DNA from: Neospora caninum Liverpool
Taxonomy: Eukaryota > Apicomplexa > Conoidasida > Eucoccidiorida > Sarcocystidae
Direction: 5' to 3'
Length of the DNA: 64,000 bases
Assembly (NCBI RefSeq): GCF_000208865.1
Contig: NC_018398.1
Location: 1,240,001-1,304,000 of the forward strand
Positions 11,641 to 22,500 of this stretch are shown piece after piece. Numbering within the stretch: the first letter of the stretch is position 1; each line of letters opens with the position of its first letter. The notes under the pieces were generated by a model. It worked only from the letters and a program-made list of their open reading frames with translations. It ran no database searches and had not been told where the DNA came from. Made by a program: the position numbers and the translations under genes.

Positions 11641-12176
11641 CCAGCAAAGCGTTTCTCGCCGTGGAGGCGGGGACTCGTGCGGGGACGGGAAAAAAAGACA
11701 TTGGAAGTTCCACCCCTCTCTGTCTCTAGACAGTCCCTCGCCTCTTCTAAGTCACGCGTTTGCCGCTGTCAACTCTTCTCTCGCTCTTGAAAGGCACACT
11801 GCACACACACACGATTCGCTGCTTTGTTCAATCTCGCAAACTGCCTTCTCCAGCTGGTGAAAACTGTCCTCGTAAAGTGAGAACGGCGCAGCCGCACAGG
11901 AAAAGCCGCGCGATCCTCGTTCACTAAACGAGCGGCGGTAAATGTGTAGAGATGCGTTTCTCGAGGTGTACGTACACCTGATTCCCCGATAGGAGACGGT
12001 TGAAACGGTATGCGTGGGCTGGGCACACCCGCGCTTTGGATTTATCTTGACCGCTACAGAGATTTTTGCTCGCAAGGCTAGGGAGAGAGCCTTCTTCTCA
12101 GGAACGGCAGCAAGAAGCGGGAACGCACGCGCGCACAGACAGCTCAGAGAGAGAGAATCGATGAATTTTCACGGCA

Positions 12177-12191
12177 TCGGCTTATCTGCGG
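12177..12191 (+). promoter_or_regulatory. TRP-1-like ribosomal-protein promoter motif
   Basis: The 15-mer TCGGCTTATCTGCGG matches 13 of 15 positions of the Toxoplasma ribosomal-protein motif TRP-1 (TCGGCTTATATTCGG) as I recall it. It lies 237 bp upstream of a perfect donor at 12414 that I take as a 5'UTR splice site of the P0 gene. The location fits promoter use for P0; the divergent PLRG1 gene is 1.1 kb away. Confidence 0.55.
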
Positions 12192-12413
12192 CGCAGCCAC
12201 GGGTCGGCTTACTTTCGAACAAACCCCAGAGTTGCGCTTTAAAGGCGCTCGAGCGGCGAGAGAGCGCGAGAGTGAGGGAGAGACTGCATGTTTCCTCGCG
12301 TGGACATATTCGCACGCGCATGTAAACAGCGGGCGGACTCTGAGTGTGTTTTCCCCGCCTTGCATCCATTCTTTCTGGTTTGTTTTTCGGGCGTTGCAAG
12401 TTCGAAGCTTGTG

Positions 12414-13510
12414 GTAAGTCTGGACGGGTACCTCTTTTCCCGCTTAGCGAATCCGCGAAATTCCGTTTTTCCGCGGTCGGCGCCTCCCGACTTCCGGGCG
12501 CCGCGTTTTCGGCTGTGGGGAAGGACCACGGGATCCGTGAAAAAGAGACTCTGTTTGCAGAAGAACGCGACTTACTCAGCTCTAAGCAACACTCCAAGGC
12601 TCTCTCCGAAGCGTCTCTCGCCGGCAGAAACCGCTGAAATTTCTCTCCCGAGGCGGGTGTGGTGGTCCTGTGTCCTTTTTCGTGGCAACGGCGCCATCGC
12701 CCTCTTCGCGCCTCTTTTTGCCCGTCTGCCGCTGGCGAGAGACAGTCACAGAGCCCGTGTGAAGAAAGCGAGTGCGCGTCCATGCAATTTCTCCAGTTGA
12801 AGACACTGGTCTGTCCCATTCCCGAACGAGATTTGCTCGCCACACACGCGACCTACCGGCGAGGGCTATTTCTGCGCTGCCCCCGCGCACGGAGAGCCGG
12901 CAGGGGGGTTTGTCTGTCTTTTCCTCGCTTTTCGCGTTTCCTCTGCATGTGTTTCTTGCCTCGCGCCGCAGGGGGGAAGACGCGGAGGGGAAGGCACAGA
13001 AGAGAGGCAGGTTTCAGTGTGTGTGTCGACTTATGAGCAGCCCACGAAAAGGGCCAGCGTCGCGTGGGGCTGCCGCCTGGTCTCGCGAGACCGAGTGTCT
13101 CCTTTTTCGTCAAAAAACGGAGACGCACAGTCTCTCCCGGTCTTCTTGACGCCTCGCGGAGGTTTTCGCAGGAACTGCGGCGGGGCCCGGGAGCATTTCT
13201 CTCTCGCAGAGAACGCGTTGGGACCACAAACCTCAGTTCCTCACACCGCGTTCAAGCGCGTGCTGTGTCTCTGTCTGTGTGTTCACTGGATAAAAAGAGA
13301 CAAAGAGGCGGGGCCTGTCGCGCTGCGGGGGCAACAAAACAACTCGAGCACCAGCAGCGTGCCCGCGTCTGCATTTCGTCACTGGACAAGGAAGAGGGGT
13401 TCTCGTCGGTGTCGCTGGAAAAAAGAGCCTCCTCGTTTTTCTCTTCTCTCTGTTGGGATCCACAAAAGCGAGTCGTTTTTGGTGTGGCTGTGTCTGTGCG
13501 TTGTTTTCAG
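12414..13510 (+). other. Possible 5'UTR intron of the P0 gene
   Basis: A perfect gtaagt donor at 12414 and a strong acceptor (ttgttttcag, ending 13510) bracket 1,097 nt, leaving 158 nt of pyrimidine-rich leader before the P0 ATG at 13669. The model places the transcription start just downstream of the TRP-1-like motif. No transcript evidence is available to me. Confidence 0.45.
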
Positions 13511-13668
13511 GTTAAACTGATTGGCAGGCCTCGTCGCACTGGCAGTCTCCACAGCTTCCCGTATACGGTTTCGACCATTTTTTCGCGGCTTCTTCTCCTT
13601 CCACGCCCGTTTCGTCGGCTCTCTCCGTTCTGGTCCCCGCGGCTTTTCCTCCCTTTTCTCTTCACAAG

Positions 13669-15036
13669 ATGGCAGGATCCAAGGGCAAATCCGACAAGCG
13701 CAAGACGTACTTCTCGCGTCTCTTTGCGCTGCTCGAGCAGTACCCGCGCGTATTGGTCGTCGAGGCCGACCACGTAGGCAGCAAGCAGATGGCGGACATC
13801 CGTTTGGCGCTCCGCGGCAAGGCCGTCGTGCTCATGGGAAAGAACACCATGATTCGCACTGCGCTGAAGCAAAAGATGAGCGAGATGCCTCAGCTGGAGA
13901 AGCTTCTGCCCCTCGTTCGTCTGAATGTTGGCTTCATCTTCTGCATCGAAGACCCCGCGGAAGTCCGCAAGATCGTCTCGGCGAACAAAGTTCCCGCGCC
14001 TGCGCGCCAGGGTGTCTTCGCTCCGATCGACGTCTTCATCCCTGCGGGCCCGACTGGCATGGACCCGGGTAGCACCTCTTTCTTCCAGGCTCTCGGCATT
14101 GCTACCAAGATCGTCAAGGGTCAAATTGAAATCCAAACCGAGGTTCACCTCATCAAGGAAGGCGACAAGGTGACTGCCAGTGCTGCGACGCTCCTCCAAA
14201 AGCTCGGCATTAAGCCGTTCGAGTACGGTCTTGCGATCCAACACGTCTACGACGACGGTAAGGCACGCCACGAGACGCCGGCGCAGAAGATGTGTCAACG
14301 GAGGAGAAGAGGAAGGACTGGAGAGAGGCGAGGACGGGGGCGCAGAGTGTGCGGCGCGAACGGAGAAGAGAGCGAGGGAAAGGAGGAGGTCGAGCGGAGA
14401 GAAGGCAAAAGGAAGACGCGTCAGTGGAAGCAGGGACGAACTGGGGAGAGGAGAAAAAGAGGCGAGGGGGGGAAAATAGAGAGAAGACACACACGCGGCT
14501 GCTGGTGCGTCAGACGTTCCCACAAGTCGCACCACTAAGGCCCGTTGACAAAGGACGAAACCACAGAGGTGAGGAACGTCCTCTCGGAGTTTTTCGAGTT
14601 TCTCTCGTTTTCCTCTCTTCCTGTTTCCCGTTTCTCTCTTCTGTGTTTGGACCTTTCACCCCTTTTTTGCGCTGCCGTGTTCTCCTTAGGTTCGGTATAC
14701 AAGGCGTCGGTGCTGGACATCACGGACGAGGTTATTTTGGACAAGTTCAGGACTGGTACGATGAACGTCGCTGCGCTGTCTCGGGAGATCGGCATGCCGA
14801 CTACCGCCTCGGCCCCGCACAGCATCTTGGAGGCCTTCAAGTTCTGCACGTCATTGGTGCTCGAGTCCGACTACACCTTCCCGCAGATGCAGCGGCTCAA
14901 GGACATCCTGGAGAACCCCGACGCCTTCGTTGTCGCAGCTGCTGCGCCTGCTGCGGGCGCCGCCGCCGTCGAAGCCCCGAAGGAGGAGGAACCCGAGGAG
15001 GAGGAGGACGACATGGGGTTCTCTCTCTTCGACTAA
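13669..15036 (+). CDS. RPLP0: 60S acidic ribosomal protein P0 (uL10)
   Basis: Coding exons 13669-14257 and 14690-15036 are joined by a 432-nt GT-AG intron (donor gtaagg, acceptor ccttag) and total 936 nt, 311 residues, the usual length for P0. The N-terminal L10 domain carries [20 protein letters not shown] and [14 protein letters not shown]. The middle has the P0-specific insertion domain and the helices that bind P1/P2 dimers. The C-terminus is an Ala-rich hinge, a Glu/Asp stretch and the invariant tail [10 protein letters not shown]0 forms the base of the ribosomal stalk that recruits elongation factors. The ATG has A at -3 and G at +4 and is preceded by a pyrimidine-rich leader, as usual for ribosomal-protein mRNAs. 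Confidence 0.98.
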
Positions 15037-16505
15037 GTGTGGGCGGCAGACAAGACGCGACTGGGGACACGCGCAAGCTGCGAGGACGAGCGAGAAGAGA
15101 GATAGGGAGGAGTGTCTCGAGATGGAGAGGTGTACGCGAGGCAGACTGCGGCAGAGACGCGCGAGAGCGGAGAGGCAGATGTTTCTCCCCTTTTGTCCTT
15201 TTGTGACAAAGAGCCGCGGGGGACTGCGGGCGCGCATGTCGGAGACGCGCGCGAGAGAGCGAGGCCTCTCGTTGCTTGTTGCGTGTGTGCGTGCGCCCGC
15301 GAAAACGTCCTCGTCTGAGGCGCCGCGCTGCTCGGCGAGAGGTGCCTGTGTCGTGGGAGATCCAGCGAGGATCGCAGGTGGAAAAACTCAGACCAAAAGA
15401 CAAGCGAAACAGGCCATAAATGGATCGAGAAAGGATTTTTGCTCATTTGTATTGAGAGGCAAAGCAGAGGCGACACGCCTTCGAGGACGAAAAGAAACTC
15501 ACATCTGTGTGTATTTAATTATACACACATATACAGAGATAGATAAACGAGAGAGGAGCTACTACATCACTCCGAATAACCGCATATCCTTCCATCTCTA
15601 GCTTTTTGGCGTTCTCCACACATGTACAAAGGATATTCAGACAGAGATAGAGAGAGGGGTATTCGATTTAGATGTAAATATATACGCACAGACCCTTGAG
15701 TCGTTAGGTCTTTTTGATCCGCTCATTTGCAATCTACCTACACGTATATATATATATATATATATGAATATAAGGGGAGTTTGAAGAGATCTTCTGTGCG
15801 CAAGGAGAAAGCAAGAGCCGAGCTCCGACTCGACAGAACAACCCTCTTGTTCGCCAGGACGGGTCTTGGCCGCGTGCACACCTCGCCAAAACGTTTTTTC
15901 GGAGCCTCTAACGGGGACACACGGCAGCGCAAGTTCCAATCAACCGCTTCCGTGTCTGGTGGCGCTCCATTTGTGCTCTCCATACAGAGCGCTTGCCTAG
16001 GCACGGAGGTGTAAAGACAGCCGGAGCGTAGAGTCTTGATATCTATGTAGAGAGATGGAGAAATTTCGCGGAAAAACTAAAATTCGCATGTTTGATTGGC
16101 ATTTAGCCGCCGACATACAATCGTCCAAGATATATATCTATCTCAGGTTTGTAAACTCGAGCTGTCTATTCTGGCAGCATCTACAGGCTTGCCACCAGAG
16201 CAGTTTTATTCTATGCGTCGTTTTTGTCGAGAGCAAGCGTTCGTGTCGGGGAACTCAAGCAGAGCTCTGTTCTAAGAAATACCCAGAGGGGACCCGTCCC
16301 TGTCGATCTACGTGCTGAGTCCGCGCGCGTCGCGCGAAGTGGAAACGTTTCTTTTCCTCGGTTCGACGTTTGAAGCGAGAGAGGCGAGAGAGCGTCCGGT
16401 GCGGGATGGCTCTCGATACGGATTTGGTTTTCGGCGGTTTGCGCCTCAACAGAGAAGCCTGAGGCGCCGAGAGGCGATGGCTGCTGGAGGCAGAAAACGA
16501 GAACA
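15037..16505. other. Convergent intergenic region with AT microsatellite
   Basis: The P0 gene (+) and the giant low-complexity gene (-) end toward each other across about 1.5 kb. It contains an AT run at 15745-15765 and no supported gene; it should hold both 3'UTRs. Confidence 0.6.
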
Positions 16506-19500
16506 CTACATGTGCGGGGGAAAGGGCGAGGACGCTGCGAGTGGAGGCGAGGAATGTGGTGCACAGGAAACGAGCGAGGCAAGAAAGGGGTAAGGGTTAG
16601 ACACGCGCGAAGAAGGGGTGAGAGAGGACTGCGAAGAAGGCCGCGACGAGAGCAGAGTCGGAGGCACATAGCTCGACGCGGCGGTGTCCAGAGTCGCTCC
16701 GCTGTCTGTACAGCGAGAACGAGCCTTTTCGCCGTGTCTCTGCGAGACACACAGAGTCTGTGGATGGGCCAAACGGTGAGGAAAGAGCACGGGGGGGAAG
16801 GCGAGGCGCTCGGCCCCGCCGGCGGCTCCGCTCTCGACGCCCGCTTCGCTTGCCGCGTCGCTGTCTCCAGAGAAGAGACGTCGCTCCGCCCTGGCGTGTA
16901 CTTTCTCTGTTTCGGCAATTGCCTGGGGGTTTGCGGGTCCCAGGAGCCGAGGCAGACGCGGTCTTTCACGTGTGGCGGGGCGCGGCGCGCTTCCCCATTC
17001 TTCTCGCCGTTTTGAGATCAGTGAAGCTCTGCCCGATCTGCCCCGGCGAACAGCCGGAGGGGCTGCGACAAACGAACGACCTCTGCGACTTTCCTCCTCG
17101 CCTCTTCTCCTGTCCTTCTCTGTCGCTCTGTTCCGCGTGGCCGCAGGCTCCCCGCTGTCCGTGCGACGCGCGAACGCCCTGGAACTTGGTTGGGGAGCAG
17201 AGTCGAGAACGCGAGACGAAAGGTCGGAAGAAAAGAAGGCACCGGAGACAGGAGGGCGAGGCGCTGCGGGGCTCTGTCTCTCCCCCCCACAAACGTCGAC
17301 TCCAGCGTCTCCCTGGTGAGACCCCGAGGGCAAAGAAAACCCTCTCCTCTCTTCTCGTTCTTCTCTCTCGTCTGGCTGTGTTTCTGCTTTTCCATTTCCG
17401 GCGCGTCGTTTGTCTCCGTGCGGCAGAGACAGCCGTCGAGGCTCGCCGCTCCTCTCGCGGCACACGACAGAGTCGGTGCGTTTCGAATCCCCAAAGTAGA
17501 TGCGTCTTTCCATGCAGATTCGCCTCTCCTCGTCGACAGTTCCGACGCGAACTCTCTCCCCCTGTCTCTTCCTGGAAGAGGGCCGCCGAGACACGCGACG
17601 AGACACAGAAGAACAAACCGAAGAACAGCTGCAAGGAGAACCACGGGCAGACGAGCAAACAGAGGAAACTGAGGAATCGAACGAGGAGGGCCAGATGAAC
17701 TTGGCATGTTGCCGTGTCTGCCAGGGTCTGGGCGAAGCGAGAGAGATTTCCTCGACGGTGTGCCTGGAGACGCCGCCCTGAGGCTCGGAACGCTTCGCGG
17801 GCGCATTCCCCAAGCGGTCCCTTGAACTGGAGGAAGCATCGAAGGGCTGTGAAGGTCGAGAGGAACAACCTCGTCCGCGATGTTTCTCCACCGTCTGCCT
17901 CGCGCATGCACACGCGCGCGTCGCCTCCCTCTTGCTCCCCGTCGCGCTTCCACCTCCGTATCTGGAGTCGCGTCGTCGGCGGTCTCTCAGTCGCGCTTGT
18001 CGATTGCACTCTTCTTCCTCATCCTCATCTCTTTCTCCAGAAGATGCGAAAGACTCGACAGAGTGAGGCGAGCGCGAAGACGCGAGACGCGAATCCGAGG
18101 AACCGGAGACAGAGGAAAGGAAAAGAAGCGTCGCCGCAAGTTCATTTTCCAGCGCGTCCAGTGCAGTGCCCGTCGTTGAAACCCAGTCGTCCATGGACGC
18201 AGGCGCCTTCCCATCCCGCAAAATCGCGTCTTCCAACGCTGTCAAGGCATCGAGGGCTGAAGGCGGAACGCGAAAGGAAAGAAACTCGGGGAAAGGAAGT
18301 GTACATACAACACATGCGCAGCACATGACGGGGGAATGTGCATTTTCAGGACGTCACAGACACATAACAAACCCCGTCGACAATCAAATAGATGCCTGTA
18401 AATAGACAGATACCTACAGCGATGTGCCTACACAACTGTGAGTACAAATGCATCTATAAGAAGATATATATATATATATATATATATATGTCTCTATACA
18501 CCTCGATGCAAAAGAGCATAAGGATTTATAAACTGAGGCCTATCCACAGATGCGTTTGTCTCTTCAAATCGGAATCTCTTCCCTGTGGATTCGAGTCTGT
18601 TTGAGAGGGAACGAAAGGCTCCCCTCCTGTGCCTTGGTGGCGTCACCTGGAAGGAGATGCAGAGGCTTCTGCCTCTCCAGTTTCCACCCTTGGTATTTCC
18701 GCATGCAGACAGTCTCCATAAACACGCGTGCGGCGCTCCAGTCCTTTTGCAAGCTTCCACCTGCGCCTAGCGAAGCGACGAAAGCTGCCTCTCTGAGAAA
18801 CAACAACACAGCCTCCCGACCACACCTTTAAGGCCACAAGTACCCGCCCGTTTGCGCATCTCGTCGGTCTCAAAACATGTACATGTTGTATACACAAATG
18901 TATACGCCTGTAGGGATGCACGGGATTCGACTCCCGTGCATGCAGTGCAAATGCGCGCATATGTTCTGCATCCTGGTGTTTGCCCATTTATTTGTGCATG
19001 TTTGTCGCCACGAACAAATCGCTGTAACGCTCGTTCGCAATTTCTCTGGGTCTGACGCATGCAGTAGCTGGTGCCACGGGATGCGAGGGAAAACTAGAAC
19101 AACGATGCGAGGCACAAGCAGAAGAAAGCTCGGGCGTGCACGTGAAGAGACATACATCTGCATAGCCAAAGACATAGGCAGTTGTAGGTAGGTGTCGAAA
19201 TGGGTGTCCATTCATACATTTATCTTGAGGTTGAGAGCACGGGAGAGGGAGGCGGGCGCAAAAGCACAACTGCTTACCTTGAGATTTGCTCTTTGAGAAC
19301 CATGAGCCGTCTATAGCCCCCTATGGCATCACGGAGGTGTTCGATATCCGAACCAATTCGACGTTCTCTTCGCCCTGCCTGCGTTTCCTCTCGGTCATGG
19401 CGCCTCTCTCTGCCTCTTTTGTCTCTTCGGTCTCTGGTGTCTCTGCTGTCCCTCTTGTCTCTTTCGTCTCTGCTGCGGCGCGTGTGCGTGTGAGGGCGGG

Positions 19501-22500
19501 GCGATCCTGGCGAGCGTGGCGCGGCGCTGCAGCCGTCGGGACGACGCCAGGTCCCCGCCTGGAGGAAGGGGAGGAGGAAGGATACCCACTGAAACAGTTT
19601 CATGATGAGAGAAGAGTAAAACTCTGCGCAGCTCGCGTAGCGCGCACCCCAGGAGAAGGAAGCGCAAATGGCAACTTCTCTCCTTAGCCTCCCTTCCTGC
19701 TCGTCGCCTCTTCTCGCGGCCTCGCGCTCGCCGTCGCGCGCCTTCGAAAGTTCTCCTTCTCCAGGCACAGCGCGAGAAAAAGAAAGAGGAGACGACGCAG
19801 GCGAAGAAGGTGAAGAAGGAGAGAATGGAGAGGCAGAAAAGGAACTGGAACGGCACAAGATGGCACCGGACGATCCGTCCCTTGGCGCATTGGTGGCTGG
19901 TGCATAGGGAGGAGGTAACTGCGAGGCTCGTGTCGAAGAGGTAGCAGCGAAAGAGGACGATGGAGACGAGAGAGGCAGACTCTCCGGAGAACGCAGGAGG
20001 CAGTGTTTGTCTGCCTGCGACGAGAGGGAAGTCGAGGGAGCAGACAGGCGACGACTGCGAAGAGGAGGGAAGAACGTAGACGCGAGACAAGCTACTGCAT
20101 GCCTTCTCTCTGGCAGTTCGTCAAGAGCCTCATGAAGCAAAGCCATCGCATCTAGGAAACTCTCAGCTACCGGATCGTGCACGTCAGTCTCTCCTCTCTC
20201 TGTTTCTTCCTCTCTCTCATCTTCTCTGTCGTCGCCGTGCTGCGTCTCTTTCCTTTCTTCTCTCTCTTCCTCTTCGCTGTGCGGCCTCGACGGTAGTACC
20301 GTCCCGTCTCTCTCTGTTTTTGCACCGAGGAGCGCCTCCGTCTCGCAGGTGCGTACGCACTCTGGCCCTGCTTCTCCCGACTTCGGCAGTTCGGCTGCTG
20401 CCTCGCCAGGCGGTCTTGGTGGAGCGCCGAGGGCGATTTCTGGCTTTCTTGAGAAAGTCTTCGAGACGCCTCGCGGCAGGTTGTCCTGCACACGACATCC
20501 GAGGCCGAGGGCTGTGACCGCTCCGACAAGAGCTGAATCGGTTTCGCACTCTCTCTGTTGAAGATAGGCGAGACTGCCAGACTGATCAGTCACGCGTCTG
20601 CATGCAGCGGTCCTCTCCAGCTGGAGACAGTGAACGAGCGCCTGCGTCGCGCGAAGCGCTGCCGCAAGGCTCCCCTGTGCGCCAAAGGCGACTGTGGGGC
20701 ATCCACCGGTTCGCCGCACGGTAGAACGAGGCGCAGACGCGTTCCCCGTCTTCTCTCCGGGTCGGGTTTCGTCTCTGCTTCGCCGCTCGCTCGTCCTCCC
20801 CTCGCTCTTCCTCCCGTCATCCTTCTTCACTTCGCTCCTTCTTAGCGCTCGCCGTTGTTCTTCTGTGTCTGTCCGTTTGTGACCAGAAGGGAACCTGGGG
20901 GCGAGGAGCCGCGGAGACGGCGTTCGGCTACCTCGGGTGCGGAACGGCGAACCCGAGGCCGAGCGGAGAAAGGCCGAAAATTCGGAAGAAAAGAGTATGC
21001 TGAAGGCGGAGTGCCTGCGACGGGGAGGCGGTCGGGTGTCGCGGTAAGTTCGCCACTCCGTTGGCGCCACGAGGACTCCAGCGTCGACGTCGCGATCAAA
21101 GAGCGACTTGCGGGGACAGATCTCTCCGTCTCGCTTTTCCCCCAGAGGAGGGCGAGCCCGATTTTGACGCTGCCCGAAGAAAGGCGAAAGCGGGGCGTCG
21201 GCTACCTCGCTTTGGGCGTGGCTGTGGAGGCGGGGAGGCAGGCGGGGGCTGAAGCCATCGGCAACCTCCGGAGGCTCTCCGCGTTCGCGTACTGCCGCTC
21301 TTCTTTCGCCTCTGGAAGAGCTCGACGTGGGGAACGGAGCAGTCCCCAGAGAACAAGAGAACGAAGAGGAAGACGAAAAAGAAGAAGGGAACGAACAAGG
21401 GGAAGAAGAGGAGGACGCGGAAGAAGACGAGGAAGAAGAAGAAGAGGAAGACGAGAAAGAAGAAGAGAAGGAAGACGGGGATGAAGAAGAAGACGAGACA
21501 GAAGACGAGGAAGAAGAAGAGGAAGAGGGTGCCTGACATGGAAACTGCGTGGAAGCGGGGGATGGTGCGCTGCAGAAGGTGGTAACCTCTGACCCTGAAA
21601 AGAACGTGGAAACTGAAACCAGACGCGGAGAAGACACAGACAAGCAAGTTAGTGGAGACGAGCAAGATGGGAGAGACGCGCAAGATGGTGTAGGCGCAGG
21701 CGGCGAGAAGAGCAAGGGCGACGGAGAACAAGAGAGCGGAGACGCCCGAAGGAGAGACGGGAGATGGGATCCCGAAGACGGCGCGCCGCAAGCAGCGAGG
21801 GAAGGCGATGCACAGGCAAGAGGGAAGGGCGCAGGAGAGGCCAAGGACGAGCGAGAGTGGGGCGAGGAAGACGCATGGCTGCCTCGAAGAGAACGCGAAG
21901 ACGCCGAGGGGGAGGAGGAAGCGAGAGACGTGGAGACGAAGGAAGACGGCAAGGCTGTAGAAGATGTCGGATGCGCGAGGCGTCCTGATCCGCCGAGCGA
22001 AGACGCAGCAGAAGTCGAAACCGTCGACAGAAACGACACAGATGCGTTTTCCGCTCCTGCAGCGCCCTCCTGGCCTCCGCTCAGCATGCACGAGCGACGC
22101 CCGCTTTCAGCCGGGACAAAGTGCGCTGGAGTCTGCTTTCCTTGATCGCGCTGTGCTGTGCACGCCTCTTTCGCATTGCTCATATTCTCTACGTGCACCA
22201 CTTCTTCTCCGCGGTCTCCTCCTCTATCGCTTCCTCCTCTCTGAGGTGCGAGGAGCAGCTTCGCTTCTCGACGGATCTTTTCTTCTGCGCTGGCCTCTCC
22301 TCTCGGGGCGTTGGTGTCGGTGTAGGAGATGCGGCCTGTCTCCCGTGCGCCTGTCTCCCGTGCGCCTGTCTCCCGCGCGGCTGTCTCCCGTGCGCCTCCA
22401 CTGCGCGAGGCCGAGGCGGGGCTACGTGGCGTGGGCTGCGGACGCAGCAGCAGGTCTGGGTGACACGGTTTCGGAGCGTGGCCTTCAGAAAAGCTTTTTG

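Noticed and set aside
13507..14535. 342-codon minus-strand frame across the P0 gene
   Set aside because: It mirrors the codon-biased P0 exon and runs through the P0 intron; no family features.
18900..18960. Possible tRNA around the T-arm-like hairpin
   Set aside because: No D arm, anticodon arm or acceptor stem can be paired around it.
21096..22091. Hydrophobic minus-strand frame with apparent membrane segments (FFFLVF runs)
   Set aside because: The Phe/Leu runs come from reading the GAA/GAG-rich stretch out of frame relative to the Ser-run frame of the giant gene.
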